In this document: piece after piece, positions 1-14,301 of the stretch
How the letters are laid out: every line of letters begins with the position of its first letter
Position numbering within the stretch: the stretch's first letter is position 1
Assembly (NCBI GenBank): GCA_013396915.1
Contig: VWZL01002054.1
Coordinates: 310,648-374,647, forward strand
DNA length: 64,000 nt
Direction: 5' to 3'
Source: Stercorarius parasiticus
Taxonomy: Eukaryota > Chordata > Aves > Charadriiformes > Stercorariidae
The notes under the pieces: generated by a model
The model's database searches: none
Told to the model about the DNA's origin: nothing
What the model saw: only the letters and a program-made list of their open reading frames with translations
Program-made: the position numbers and the translations under genes

Positions 1-2429
1 TGACTTGCTAAACAGTCTGGATCAGGCACCATTCACTGGAGAGAGCAGGAAGGAATAAGATGCTGTTGCAGGCACATCAATCCCTCAGTCCCACTGGAGT
101 GTAAAAGCACCAGAGGACATTTTCTTCAGATATTTTTGGTTCATTTAAAAATGACAAATCAGATAAAAGTTTTACTCCTAATTTGACAAAACTCAGATGG
201 ATAACATTTCTTTAAGAATTTGGACATAAATGTGGTCAACAGTGGAATGATTAGTTTTACAAAACTACATTGTTTTCCCTTAGAGTCACTGAGATATAAA
301 ATTTTATCTGCTAATCATGAAATGTTAGAACTATTTACAACTTACTTTCTATTTCTTCTTCTCTTTATTGGGTCAGGCCAGCAGCTAGATGTAAAGCTTC
401 ATAATATAGGTATGAGGATTTTAACAAATTTGTGATCATTAAAGATGTCCCAGTCTGCTGCGCTGTGTGAAACATTTGATTTCTTGTAATATATTATTTA
501 GCTTCTGAATCATATAATTTCAGTACCCCACACTATTAGATGCCATTTGATTGTTCAAAAGTGTATATTACTTCAAGTCTGGTTTTTTTGTTTGAACTAT
601 GTGGACACTTCTGAAAGATTTTCACTGTATGTCAGGATTTCTAAGGGAAGTGCCTCTAGAAGACATGAGAGGCTACATGAAATATTATCAAGCTTTAATT
701 TTTAATTAAGCTGATGAGTAATCTTTTCTGTATAGCAACAATTACATCAGCCCCCTGTGGATACTACAAACTCAAGCAAAGAGCTCTCGGCCACCTAGTC
801 CCAGCAAACAAAGATTATTTTCTGCATTACATATAAACCTATTACTCAGTGCCTATAAATTAATCTTGATGGAAATGGAACATATCCTGACATGTCATCT
901 TTTTGTAATTGTGGATTGGGATTAAATTATTATGGTTTGGCAAAAAGAGGCTGCAGGTTAGAATCTATAATAAATTTCAGGAAGGAAAGGGAACTAAAAT
1001 GAAAAAGCTGTATTTTAAACTAAAAAGGAAGTAGTCTGAACAATTAAGCAAGCTGAAAAAATTCTCCATGAGGAGAAATTGCACTAATGGTAATGGAAAG
1101 ACTACTCCTGATTTTAGAGGTCCCTCTGGAGCTGGGCACCACCAGCAACAGGACAGAGTCGTGATAAGAATCTCTTGGGGTCTCACCACGTAATGGGTGG
1201 CAATGTCCTCTGGCCATAACTGGGCCCAGTGTAGTGACACAAAAGGATGTTTATCACTGCTAAATTTTAAACAATATTAAAGATGCAGGCATACATTGTC
1301 ACTCGGTCAATCCTTAGGAGCAGCTGAACAGAGTTGCAGTTCACGGTTAGGAGTGAGCAGCAAGGTCGCTTCTGATTCAGGTCTAGGTTTTTTAGATGTG
1401 AATCATCAGAGGGACAACTGATTTAAGGGTCATTTTCTTTTAAGCCTTGCTAGGTTTAGTCCCTAATGGAGCAGGAGAACATGGGGGGTTTTTTTCAAGT
1501 AGTTCAGTTCATTAAATAGGTGGGTTTGCCTTTGGTCATTTCTGTGGCTTTTTTTTTAACCTTTTAGAGGAGGTATGACTCACAACTGAATTTGTGACTT
1601 TGTGCTGTGAAGGAGGAATGAGAGTTGATTTTTAAAAACCTGTCTGTACTGAAATAATCTTTATTAAACAAAGACGGAAAGGCTGTTAGTTTTTCATCCC
1701 ATAGTAACAGAAGATTTTTAAACTTTGTGTGTAAAAACCTGCAGCCGTCCAGATGAAGCCTGTCCTCACTTTTTCTGCTATTTTGTGACTACTTGTTGCA
1801 TATTTTCCTCACAAGTTGAAAAGCTTTGCTTCACTGACATATCTTCAGCCATTCCAAGTAATCTGACTAAATTCTTCTGCATCCTACTAAATGATGAATC
1901 ATTGGCAGTAGCTGTGAGAGTCTCAATAAAAACATTCACTCCGCTATGAAACTTGCTCCCTCTGGTGTTTCAGGAGAACCACTGCTTGGTGACATTTGAA
2001 TCCAGGCTTATGATTTAATTACAGCATAGTTATGAGGAAACTTCATAACATTTGTAAAATTATTTTTAAAACTTGTCGTATAAAACTCTTACTGTGAAAT
2101 AAGATTTTGTTCAGACAGTGTAGTGTTTTCATAGAAATGCTGGTGTGTCGTTGCAGTGAATATAAAGAGCAATACGCATACCCTCCCATATGGCTCCGAA
2201 TACCATCTTCCTTATAAATAATTCTTCCATTTTGTTGTAGTATTTCACTGTATTTCCGAGTTTTATGCTTACAGAATTAAAGAAAAATAATTTCTCAGTC
2301 CCATTTTGGATCCTTCATGTAGAAACGTAGCTTGTTGTTTGGTTTTGGGTTTTTGTTCATAATGGAAAACTATTTGTATCTGTCAAGCTAGAAAAAAAAA
2401 AGGCATGTAAGCATGCTTCTAATTTAAAT

Positions 2430-2475
2430 TGTTCCCAAAATATACAAAAAAAATAGAAAACCTATTTTGGGAACA
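2430..2475. repeat. Perfect 13-bp inverted repeat
   Basis: Left arm TGTTCCCAAAATA (2430-2442) and right arm TATTTTGGGAACA (2463-2475) are exact reverse complements around a 20-nt A-rich loop. The stem is too short for a typical microRNA precursor. Confidence 0.85.
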
Positions 2476-2594
2476 TAAATTATCCTTGATACTGAACTGG
2501 ATTTATATTTAAGAATACCGAATTGTGTAGAGAAGGCAACTTTCTGTATCCACATCTCGCATGATCATGTATCATCTCACATGAAGTATTTCAA

Positions 2595-2670
2595 GGGTTT
2601 AATCCTACTCCCAGTGAAATTGATATTACAAATCCCTTTTGCTCCTTGAAGGATCAGGACCTGGCCATCA
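2595..2670. repeat. Possible ancient LINE/SINE scrap
   Basis: The block TTTAATCCTACTCCCAGTGA, followed about 40 bases later by AAGGATCAGGACCTGGCC, resembles the widespread old sauropsid repeat motif of CCCA(T)TGA(A)...TCAATGGGAG and GGATCAGGCC. Similarity is partial and recalled, not computed. Confidence 0.35.
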
Positions 2671-5600
2671 TGAACAGGTTATCTGGGTAGCAATGGAGGT
2701 GACAGAAAATACTTGAAAAATCAGGAGGTTGACTGATGCCTGGGAAAGGCAGATTAAAGATAGTGCCAGATATTACAACTTCCCTCGCACTATCTCTTGT
2801 ATAATTTTAGTGGATTATTACATGCTGTAATTGCTCTCTCACTGAGATCAGGCATCCTTACTGAAAGCATTATTGGTGAACAACTAAGTTGAAATTTGTC
2901 TTGAACTTGAACAGTTTCTGTAAAAATGAACTCCTGCTTCAATTGATCATTATAAAACATGTTATGGTCCTTCAGTTCTCACCTACTGCACAAGAACGTG
3001 ATATTTCATATTAGGGCATTATTTGGGAAAAAAATGTATCTCTACCTTAACTTTGAATAAGCTAGTTTTCTGGTTTTTTGTTTGGGTTTTTTTTATTATT
3101 TTTTTTTATTTGTAGTGATGTAGTTCGGCTACATTAGAATTTGGATACATGCTTACAACTCAAGTAATGTTGACTGAGTAACGTATGAGACTCGTATTGT
3201 GTAGAAGAACTTTGCATGTAGCAATCGAAATGTTTCTTGCGTGCCTAAGATTGTAAGACATTCAGACAAGCTTCTTATCACACCGTGGGGAAATACTGTC
3301 ACCTCTTTTTCTTATTTCTCTGCACTTAATGAGCCAGAGTACTTTTCTCAGTCTCGGACTCCTGCAATCATCTCTATATCCCTTTTGTTTGGCTTACGTA
3401 AAGGACATTTTAAAGAAGCTGGAAAGGAAGAGTTTAAACTTCCCAAATGAGCACTGTGAAAGGTGTTTTCAGCATGGCATTTTACATGCGGCATGTACCC
3501 GGACTTGCAAAGGGCATAAAAAGTTACTGCCTGCCAGGTGAGATGGAGTGACTGATTGTGTATGTGCACATTAAACCTGTCCCCACAGTGAAATAAAACG
3601 TTTGCCTAAACGAGGGAGAAAAGGAAGCAGGTGTGCAGCTATAAGGTCTCAGCTGCCAGATGGCAGCTGCTTAGATTTGCTTGTTTGATCACTTGCAACA
3701 CAGAAATGAAAATGAGAGCAGAAGTAGGAGCAAAATCAGCTCGTGTCTTTTGAGCGTATAAAATTTCAGTAACATGCTCAGTCTGTCTCTTGTCATATTT
3801 AGGAGGATAAAATCCTTAAAGAGCTTTATCCCGTTGAAGTCAGTGATAATTTTGTCTTGGGAATATGAACAAATCCTTAAGGGGTATGCTTCTATCAATC
3901 TATAAAACATCTCTTAGTAGTACACAGTCAGTTATGTTCGAGTACCAACAGATACACATATACCAAATGTGTATAGCTAGAAAGCGTCACATAAAATTAT
4001 TTAGACAGCCTATGGCATGATACCTTTTGTTTCTATATAGCACTCTCACTCTTTGGGAAAAAATATTTATGCAAGAATACAACCATAGATCCAGGATAAA
4101 TCAAGAAAGACTTTTTTTAATGCAATGATCGTGGTGAGCTAATAGTGAAAGAGCATGAGGTTAAACAAAAATTCCAAGAATATTTGTATTACAGCCTTTC
4201 TATATGTTTCTGTTCGCAACAGCGTGTGCTGCTGTCCTTATATTTTCTAACACTGCATTTCTGGAAATGAATGATTATATTCTATAAATGCAGTCACGTT
4301 ACTGATTTCATGAACAGTAGACAGTTATACTATAATCACACACTGGGCATTCATCTTTGGCATCTGAATAGCTACTGCATCCAGGCACCTCACAGTTGTC
4401 TATTTTTTTCAGTCCTGTTGCACCTTACCTAAATACTGACTGTTGTTCCAGTCCTGTCTGTACCAAATCTGTCCACAGCAGACTATTCTTGGGTGGATTT
4501 CCATTGTTTTCACTTATGAGGGTATATTTCATTCTTCTTCGAGACTGTTGCATATTTTTCCACTTGACTATCTTGTAATTGTTAACTGTCTTGTATGCTC
4601 CTCTCTTTTACTTTCTGGTATAGTTTTATTGTATGGTTAGTCATTCCAGCCAGCACTAAAACTGTATTACCACAGTTCGAATGTCTGCGAAAGACAGGTT
4701 TAAGTTGTAGCAGCTGGATGCAGGTATTGTGTGTCTGTCCTCGCTTTGGTATCGTATATTCGATTATGTTAATACAGAAAACATACTACTGGCAGAACCT
4801 CTTACATCTTTGATTTATTAGAGATCTTATTTCTTGTATGCAGTGAGTGAAGGGAATAAACACTAAAAGCATTACATTGGATTCCCTGGCTTATCCCAGG
4901 ATACTGACATAAATCGTAGGCCAAAAAGTTCTGAATTTTCAGAAAAAAACAGCACCACCTTTACTATCACAGAGACTTTGGCTGTCTAACCATGGGAAGA
5001 GTATGAAGGCAAACAGAGAAATGCAAAGATAATTTTATATATTTTTTCCACTTTTTCATTATAAAAGAATGTGCAAGCATATGCCCACATTTCACAAAAA
5101 ATACATTTCTATAAGGAACAATATCAAAGATTACATATTATCAAGTAAATACTATGACTGCAATTTATACATGCAGCTTTGGCAATCGCGTAATTTATAC
5201 TACCGAAGCAACACACAGTTTCACGAAATCTAAAGGTCATCTAGTTACTCTTTTGGGTTTTCTAATGTATTTATGGTATTCCAAAATGCTTATCTTATCT
5301 ACTGGTCTGACTCTGTTCATACTAAGCTGTCCATCTCATGGCAGGATGTTCTTTAATTGATTTCCTATGTTCTTTTACACAGGTGTGCTTCCATACCTTC
5401 CACCACATTAGCTGTTTCTTGCTTATAGAGACTTGGAGCTTCCTGCAGCTGAATTCCTATGAAAATTATCTCTATTTTCAACTAAATATATTTGTGTCTC
5501 CAAGTTTGTCCTACATCATTTTCGATATTACTGTATTCTGTATTCCTCTTTCCATTAGTGGTAGCAATACCATTTTTGGAAATTTTGTATGTGGAAAAGC

Positions 5601-8600
5601 CCTAAGTAATCCAAACGTCTAACAATTATATGAGCAAATAAGAAGTGACAGTCCTTTCTCTAAAGGTTCTTAAAGTCTGTATGTATACGCAGACCTGAAA
5701 ATTTAAAATTTCTTTACATACAGTTACTGATTTGTTCTATCCACTAGCCCATAAATTTGTAATTATAATGGTATAATGGCATTTTCCATAGAAGTATATT
5801 TACCTCTATGTACATATACATCTTACACTCACATATGTAATACATGCACATACGGATTTTGTTTTATAGCAACCTTTACCAATGAATACAGATACAGGCA
5901 AAATCCTGAAAGGTCTGCATATAAGCATATCTGGTATAGTATTGTCAGACAGAGTTATGTCTTTGATACTCAAATGGTTTCTGATGCCTGATAATTTCCA
6001 TTTAAACAGGAAAAAACCCCTTATTTCTACTTCTGGTTTTTTTGCTTATCTTGAATCTTAATACAGCAGGGAAATTCCTTTTAAAAAGTGATAGTGACGT
6101 AGTTACTATTGCTAATATAATTTTAGATTAGTCATGATAGAAGCCTTTTTATGATAAAAATAGAGAGGTCTACTTTGTGTCCTATATCACTATAAATAGC
6201 CCGAGACCAGCATTAATTATAGATACATTTTCCATACTCAGTTCATATCTCCTAATAGAAAGGAGGTAATAAAAGAAAGCCCATATAACACATGATATTA
6301 ACACAGGAATCTGACATTAATGTTCAGATGTCAGTCTAAAAAATAAGTAAATGAGGATTAAAACGTTAAGTCCCATTATCGCAGAATGCATGGAGCTACA
6401 TGCAAACATGCTGTATGTGTCATTGCCTTTGGCATGAATGGGAATTTAAAGCCCAAAGCTGAAACAGAACTCCTTACATGTCTGTTTTCTTGGGACTTAA
6501 TAACCAGTCCTGCAGTCCGGAAAACAAAAGAGCTGTTTGTGTGGCATCTGGTTTCTTCATAAATATTCAGGGAAGAGTTTTGTTGCTCTGTGGAAGCTTC
6601 CTCTACAAACATTTTAAATGTACCATACTTACAAATACGGATTGTTCACGCAGTCTTTACTTTCATAAATACTTCCATCCTGTTTGGCTTAGCCCCACGT
6701 CAGTGGGATTTGAGTGGCAGGACTTTCTTCCTTGCAGCCTAGTGAGGATTTGAGTGGTAACCAGGCTTTTGCCTTCTGTTTCTTCTCATCAAAGAAGTTT
6801 TTAATTGAGGGTGTAGCGGGAGAAGAGAATTGGAGCAGGGCTGGTGGTGGTGGAGTGGAGGTCCACAGAAATCCTCATGTTGCACAGCCCACCCACCCAG
6901 AAGAGCGGGAGGATGCCTAGGACTGCCCACTGCTGTAATGAGTGGTGTGGGTTCCCAGCCACCCTCTTGCCAGGCTGCCAGCCACTGCACCGCAAGCAGA
7001 TTAGTGACACAGCAATAAACCTTTTTTTCAAATATTATTGTCAATAAAAAGGTATTGTATGACTTCAATAGACCTGAGAGATTGAGCCCTGTAAAGTCTG
7101 CTTTAACAGAAACAGCAACAGCATTTCAACAGTGCTGTAAGAGATATTCTGTTGTGATGTAAATATTTTTATTAAATATATAAATTTCCTTAAATTTGCA
7201 GAATTTCCTGCTAGTAGCTGCAGACATCCATACAAAAATGGCCTCAGAAAGCCGAGTGTTCTCACTTGATAGAGCCCACAGACAGCCTGAAACAGCAAAG
7301 TGGTTGGTCCAAATACATACGATCTATCCAGAGTTTGTTACCATCCACTTGCTGCAAGAGGTCTCTTTTAAAGCCAGAGCACACCAAGTCACAGATCCGA
7401 ACATATCTTCAAAAAAGTTTTGACTCCACTGTCCTAATTGTAAATGTAGCAGCTTTGACATGCAAGTTTCTATGATAGATTGCTGTCAATTTGTATTGCC
7501 CGTGCTAGCATCTCTGCAACTCCTTCACAGAAACAAAATCTGACAAAAAGTTTAAATACTTCTTACAAGAAAATGACAGTGGAACTGGCCTTGAAAGTAT
7601 ATTATCTTGTCTTAACAGTTAATGAATTTCTGAACAGAAAAAGGAGAGATCAAGCATAGCAGGTATCCTTAGTCAGACATTTATGTGGCATTTAAGAGGG
7701 CCTGTGTTCACATCATTCCTTTTCTGCCAGATTTAGGTTATAATTTTGGACTAACTGAGATTTCCAAAGGATGAGCTTGAAATACAGAGCTTGAGATTCC
7801 AGGTTTGATGATTAGGACACCCACCCACAGAGAGGTACTGTAAAACTTGAGTCCCTGCTGCCATATGAAGCGGAGAGGGTCAGATAAGTGAGATTAAAGC
7901 AGAAAACCAAAATCACGTCAGCACCAGAATTCAGCTGACTGGAACCATGCACTTCTGCCTGGCTTGCAAAATGGACTTGTGCGCAGTTAGCGACTCTCAG
8001 TCCGTGTGCACTTGTGTGTTTCTCCCTTATTTATTTTTCTTTTATTTAAAGGATTCTGTTTAATCCTGATACAGGACAGGGGAAAATACAGAATCCCAGA
8101 GAAGTTCAAGAGCTAAAATTAATTGTTTCTTGCAGAATTCTCCTTACAGAAACTCTTTTTCTTCCTGCTGCTCACTCCTGGGATTAATCTGAGCTAGCCA
8201 CCGTTCATTTGGTGTCTATTTTACATTAAGTGATATTTAAAAGTTTCATTTTCATCTGTTCTCCCTTCTTTGGATAATGTTAAAACAGAAGATTCAAGCT
8301 AGGAGGTAAAAGAACTCATAACTTTGAAATACAGATTTCCCTGGGCTCTAAACTCCAAAATTCTTGTAGACAGAGTGACCAGCAAGGACCTTTCCAACAG
8401 CGCTTTAGGTATAAATTTAAATAATTTCTTCTTTTCTATTCTCCCTAAGAGAGAGATCAACTCAACACACAGGCTTTGCATAAAATTAGTTAACTTAATT
8501 TTGCAATTTTAAAAACATTTTAAATGGAGACTGTACATCTTATTAAATTTCTTAAAATCTCATTAAATTTCTAGAAAATAGACTCTTTTTCTTTGTTCTC

Positions 8601-9039
8601 AAGCTGGCAGCACTGTAATAAGAATATACAGGTCTTCATGCTCAAAAGAATGGCATTAGAAATTGAATGTTCCTCTCAGCCCTCCTATGGTAAGTTAGCT
8701 GGGAGAGGGATGGTCTGCAATGAAAGTCGCATAAAGTTGCAGTCTGTGTCTCTCTTTTGTTTTGATGAAGTTGCCAGACCTCTAATTTGTGTATTACTCA
8801 GACTGGTGAAAACTGTGTTATTAATAGCAAGAAGTCAAAAGCTGTGCTGCTGCTCCTTGCTGAATTCATTCCTTTTACTGCTTACGAGGAAATTTTGTTT
8901 CTGACATGATCATAGACATTATCTATAGGTGAGGTGGATAGCATCACTCATTAAAGCAATGGGTGGAGATGAGGGTGCTTATTCATCTGTAATATGTAAT
9001 CATAGTCCTTTAAGGAACTATACAAGGTATCTTGCATTT

Positions 9040-9415
9040 AGCCCACCACTACCAAAGGGGTGGGTTAGGTGTTCACTTCCTAACAGATAATATTCTAGCC
9101 TCTTTTTAAAGACTTGCATTTCTTAAGGATCATACAACGTCCTAGGCAGCTTTTCCAGTGCATCAATACCCTTAAAATTAGAAACTTTCTTATCATTTCT
9201 AATTTAGACTTGCTTGTAGAAGCGTAAGCTCACTGCTTCTTGACTCACTGACCTTGGTCTCAGGGGAGAGATTATTCCTTCTTTCTTTTTTTCCCCAAGC
9301 AGGAGCTTTCTGCATGTTTGAAGACTGTTATTATTTCTCTCTTAGATTTATGTTTAAGCTGTCAGATCACCCAGTCTTTTCTATTAAGCCGTCTCCCACA
9401 CCCACACCCTGACCT
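9040..9415 (-). repeat. Old CR1/L3-like LINE relic
   Basis: Read on the plus strand, the order of blocks matches the reverse complement of old CR1/L3 3' ends: AGGCAGCTTTTCCAGTGCAT, CCCTTAAAATTAGAAAC, ATTTAGACTTGCTTGTAGAAG, TCACTGCTTCTTG, and TTGAAGACTGTTATTATTTC followed by a TCACCCAGTCTTTTC block. It is strongly diverged and lacks the octamer tail. The family level is from recollection and the borders are approximate. Confidence 0.6.
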
Positions 9416-9555
9416 CAGATGGTTGCCGTTTGCAGATCACTGCCATTTGGGGTCATTTCTGTGAAACTGCTCCTTTCAGTTCTGCTCTGTCTTTTAAAAG
9501 TTTTATCTAAAAATTGTAGGGGATTTCCCAAGGCCGTTCTGCCTTTGTGGAGGAC

Positions 9556-9595
9556 AATAAATAGAGAAAAAGGAAAAAAAAAAAAAAAAAAAAAA
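9556..9595 (+). repeat. AATAAA followed by A22 tract
   Basis: AATAAA at 9556-9561 is followed 12 bases later by 22 uninterrupted A residues (9574-9595). This is the form of a retrocopy tail, but it may be a simple A-run next to a chance hexamer. Confidence 0.5.
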
Positions 9596-9801
9596 CCAGA
9601 AAAAATGAATAGGCCAGGAAATAGCAGGAATTTGTCCTCCTGAGAGCCATATTTTGATTATTCTTGATAACGGAGAGGCTGCAGTGCTTTGGGGTGACGG
9701 TGCAGCTCCCCACCCGAGGGCATCCTCCTCTGTGCTGCCCGCGGTGCCTACCAGGGCGCTGAGGGTGAGGATGCCGGGGGGTGGGGGGCTGCACTCCCAA
9801 A

Positions 9802-9869
9802 GGGTTCCCGGGAGTGGGGTTCCTGAGAGGTGGGTTCCTGGGAGTGGGGTTCCCGGGAGCGGGGTCCCC
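9802..9869. repeat. 15-bp G-rich minisatellite
   Basis: Four adjacent 15-base units: GGGTTCCCGGGAGTG, GGGTTCCTGAGAGGT, GGGTTCCTGGGAGTG and GGGTTCCCGGGAGCG, then a degenerate fifth. It sits in a CpG-containing, G-rich patch (about 9690-9905). Since 15 is divisible by 3, a minus-strand frame shows a PLPGT peptide repeat; that frame reads into the poly-A tract and is not a gene. Confidence 0.9.
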
Positions 9870-12800
9870 TGCTCGCTAGATGGCACCACCCGCGCGTTGT
9901 ACCGGAGAAACCTCTCCTGAAAGGATGAATTTCCAGCCAGGGAAGTTGTTCCCTCTCTTTCCAGTACCATATGGCTGAAGTTTTGCCATTTATATGGCAA
10001 AAAAGTTACGCATACATGTACGTTTTGTTTTCTCAAACTGTGCTGGCTTCTTAGAGGTAAACGAGTGCCTTTATACCACATCTCACTGTGGTGTCTAAAT
10101 GTAGCCTCTCTTCTCTTCATTTAAGCCCTTTGGGTTTTACTCTGATGGCTCTTCTTGGTATATCTTCCTGCTAATATTTCTTTAATACACCAGGACTGGA
10201 AATGCACTTCTGCAGTCTCATCCAGGAACTGGTTTATGAAGCTCTGTGGGTCAGAACCATGAAATGTACTTGGTATATATGTGATGTGAGAGGTGTATCA
10301 ACAGGATCGCTAGTGTGAGAGAGCTAGTGTAAGTCTTTCACTGCGTGTAATAAAATATGTCAATGAGTTTAACAGAAGGTGGTACATGACCTACAGTAGA
10401 GATAGTTATGATTGAACACTACTTGAAAGTTAGAAAAATCATGAGATCACAGAAAGCGCACATGACTCATAACTTGAATTTTCTGGACATATAGGTTAAT
10501 CATAAAGATGAAAGGTAAATAGCCTGTTACAAATCTCCCTTATTATCACACTCTTCTGTATTGTCTTTTATTTCCTGATATGTTTTGGTGATACAATCTA
10601 AAATGCCTCATTTTACACCTAGTTCTTCCCTGTACCGCATTTTTGTGGTGCTTGTCCCATTGCCCATCAGGTTGCTATTGAAGTGTAGATGTGGCATCTG
10701 TAGAGGAATATTAAGTAGCAAGCAAAACTGGACTCTACATACAGCTCTTGGTCCATCTGTACTCATTTGGAAAGTTTGCAACTGTAGACCCAGAGGCTGG
10801 AATTAACACCATTTGTTATTGTCAGGGCTCAGTTCCTTGGGAGATAGAAAAAGATTATTTCTTGTTTTAAGAAAAAATACTAGTTTTCTTTACAATGTGT
10901 ATACATATATGTGTGTATCTTTGTGTGTGTGTGTTTTAGTATGTACATGTGCATGTATAAGAGGTATATAATGCTACTGCTTCCAGTAAAAATATTTCTG
11001 AGAACTTTAACTTCATTTTTACTGTAACAAGTGACTCAAAGTAGCTGGTGCATACAAAGCTTCAAAAAGAGTTTCAGTTCCTCCCTAGAGCTATTTTAAG
11101 ATGAGATTTACAGAAAAGGGGATTACCTGTAACGTCTTCTTGGTGGAGCAGTACAGCTGAGTAGGACTTTTAGTTTGGTTATCAGCAACCTGTAGTTGGC
11201 GTGTCATTATAAAATATCTATGGACTGTATTTTATTTCTTCATTATGCATTTCATTTCCACACCAAACATAACAGCATATTTTGTGCAAACCAATGGACT
11301 CAAGTAAGCCTCATCAGACGTATAAATAAAAATGTACTCTAATATTTGACTTCTGTCAAATTAGGTGCCAGCATTTCTTTTAGACTACAGCAGAGTCCTG
11401 AACAGATCCCATTTCCCACTTTCTTAGCTGTATTCAGTTGAACAAAACAATTTCCTCCTTCTGTCCCAAATTGTTTTGCAGGTTTCTTTGATATGTTTAC
11501 CAAAATACTTTGATATGTATTTTAAAGATGTGCGAGTTGACCCCACATACAGTTTAATAGGCATTTAAGTATGCAAAGTTTTTTGGGAAAAGAAGGTGCT
11601 TAGTGCAAATAGTTATAATGTATATAAATGAATAATATCAAATATACTTCTATGGCAAAGAGCAAGCTTGCATGACAAATGAATGTATAAGGATCAGTAG
11701 CGTCAGCAATCTTGAATATAGGTGAAGATGGAGATTTCCAGAATATTTATGATAACGTCCCACTGGTAGGTTGTCTCCCTATAAATATTAACACCATGGC
11801 AATACTTATATAATAAATAATCCATGTAAATCTGTAACAGGACAAAAAAATGTGGATTTTGTTGCTTTGAGTAACCACTATATTGCCTTTCTGTCTTTGC
11901 TTCTGAGCGTAGGTAAGTGTGTTGCATGAATCCCATAAGAAGAAACTCTTGACATTTTTTCTACATGCAGAATATTCACATTGGATATTCAAATGTTGCA
12001 GTAAGGATTATGGAGTTCTGGATAGTTAGACTGATTTAACTGAATATGTTTTTGCAACAAATGATACTTAATTCTGCATGGGTTTAGTGCTCAGCCCATG
12101 GATTGCAAGAGTGTCATCACAAATCAGTTGATCTCAAACAGTTTGATATATGTGGTCTGTTACACTGCAAACTAGCATGGTAATGTAAAGCAAGGAAGTG
12201 AATTATTTTGAGAAAGAAGTAATTTCCTCAAAAAGGTAGCAACAGATCCTGTCCTACCTCCAGCGTACGTCCTTCCTGCTTTGTAGTGTGCTGTGGAAAC
12301 ATTGCTATGTTGATGTAAATATTAACATAAAACCAGAAGGCAAAGAAAAAACAAGGAAAGAAAGAAATGCTGTTTCCCAGTTTTGTGTATACAAAACTAT
12401 GGAAGGTCTAGACACATCTAGACACCTTTCTTACAAGTGTCACGTGCTAGCAGTCCTCATGAAATCAGGCTGCAAACTGCCACATACCACGTGCTTCTCA
12501 TGACTTTTTTTAATTTGTGTTGCTAACCTTTACTAAAGGAAGGGATCTGCAAGCGTGGGACAAGACAGGGCAAGGACTGCAGAGTGAGGGACTCTGGCAG
12601 TGGGAGCAGTTGTAGACCAGCAAGGTGGAAGTGGTCTGGGTTGGTCTCAGCCATTTGGGAACGCTAATAAGAACACATAACATATGAAAATAGCCTGGCT
12701 TTCTCTTCTGGTGAATAACTCTACATGCAAAAAAGCATGCAAGCATCTGGCTGTGGCAGTGCACTGCTAGGAGCCTTGACCGTTCTGCAGCCAGGACACG

Positions 12801-14301
12801 GCTAATGCAATGGGAGATGAGGCAGGACTAGGAAGCAAGAGAGTGAAGATTAGGGGCAGACTGAATGAGGTTGTTCTTTCAGATAGGAAGCAGTGGTGTG
12901 TCAGGACGTGGTAGCTTTTAAGCTTGCTTGAAAAGCTTTGGGAGAAAAGTAGTTACCAAGTTATGTTTTCAAGAAAAGATACAGCCTCACCTTGAAGCTG
13001 ACTTTGGTCAGGGCCAGCCCTGAGACCTGCAGCCCTGAGGTTCTGCTCTGGCCATTGCAGGACTTCGGTCCACTGTGAAACGCAGATAGCGGGGTGGGGG
13101 GTTGATATTCAGCTAAGAGATGGCAGAGAAGCAATAGCCTCTACTTTTGACATTATGACTTCCATTTAAATATAGCTAAAGGTCCTGTGCTGTTCCTGAC
13201 AGACTTTAGCGTTGAAATCTCAGCTCGGAAACATGAGAGTGGGAGGGAGCGTGGTAGTTCCTGCCTCGTTATATCAGACCAGAAAAAACAACAGCTGCTC
13301 TCGGCTTCCTTAGAATTTCTAGTCGTTCAGCCTACTTTTAGTTTGAGACCTCTCTTTAGCTACCAAAGCATTTTAATTTTTGCAGTAAGCTTCTCGTAGG
13401 CCACAGGAGTAGAAAATGAGTAGAAGAGGAAGTGACCCATGAAATATCTGCAGAGGTGATGTTTTGTGTGTGTTCTGCTAAAGTGTTTCATTCAGTATAT
13501 TAAATATTTATATAGCCCTACAGTCACTATTAATCCAAGTAGTCATGTTTTCCCTAGCCCACCATGGATCCTTACCTTATGGTCACCCCCATGAAATTAA
13601 TCAAGGTGAACATAGGGTTGTCATCACTGGAAAATAGCTTATTATTTTAGAAAATATGGTCTATTTCTGCCTGACCAGAGCTGGATGTTGCTAAAAATAT
13701 TGAGAAGGTTAATGTTACATGAGCTGTAAACTTTTTCTTTAACAGATACACAGTCAAAAGAGACAAATGGAGCATCAGTTGACCCTGTATTTCCATTGGT
13801 ACTGTGTGATTTGTTCAAAACTGAAATGCCACATGCAAAGGGTTTACTTTGTGATCATAGAAATCCTTACTTTTCAGAGAACATGGGAGGGAAAGTTTTC
13901 TCTTTAATTTGATTTGATAAACTGATACATGTTCCCTATCTATGGGTATGCATTACTAACAGAATACAACTTACCCTCAGTACTGGTCTATTTTTCATTT
14001 CTCTTCATACTTCCTAGCTCCTCTCTTCTGTCTGATTTCTGTAATTTTTTCCCCTTTTCTTTCCTGTTCTGTTCCACTTGTGGATTCAAGAGTAGCTTGA
14101 AAGATACTCTGCTTTGTAGGCAGCTGCCCGTACATCTGGGCACACAAGCAAATTCTTAACTTTGACAAGCAGAGGTTAATCTTGCTGCCAAGTTCGGCCT
14201 CATGGTGGGCAGCAACTCACCAAGGTGTCATTCTGAATTCCTCGTCTCCATTGGCCAACCCACCCATACTCCTTTTTTCCCCTTTTCTGCTCCCAGAAAT
14301 A

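Noticed and set aside
5371..5390. Second fused acceptor-donor (CTTTTACACAG|GTGTGC)
   Set aside because: The pyrimidine tract is interrupted and GTGTGC is a poor donor, so it is much weaker than the site at 14323/14324.
6714..7068. Cluster of overlapping frames on both strands
   Set aside because: Simultaneous open frames in several registers reflect local GC content. None has a recognisable domain.
9503..10120. 205-codon minus-strand open frame
   Set aside because: Its length comes from a 15-bp minisatellite read as PLPGT repeats and a poly-A tract read as Phe runs. It has no protein-like composition elsewhere.
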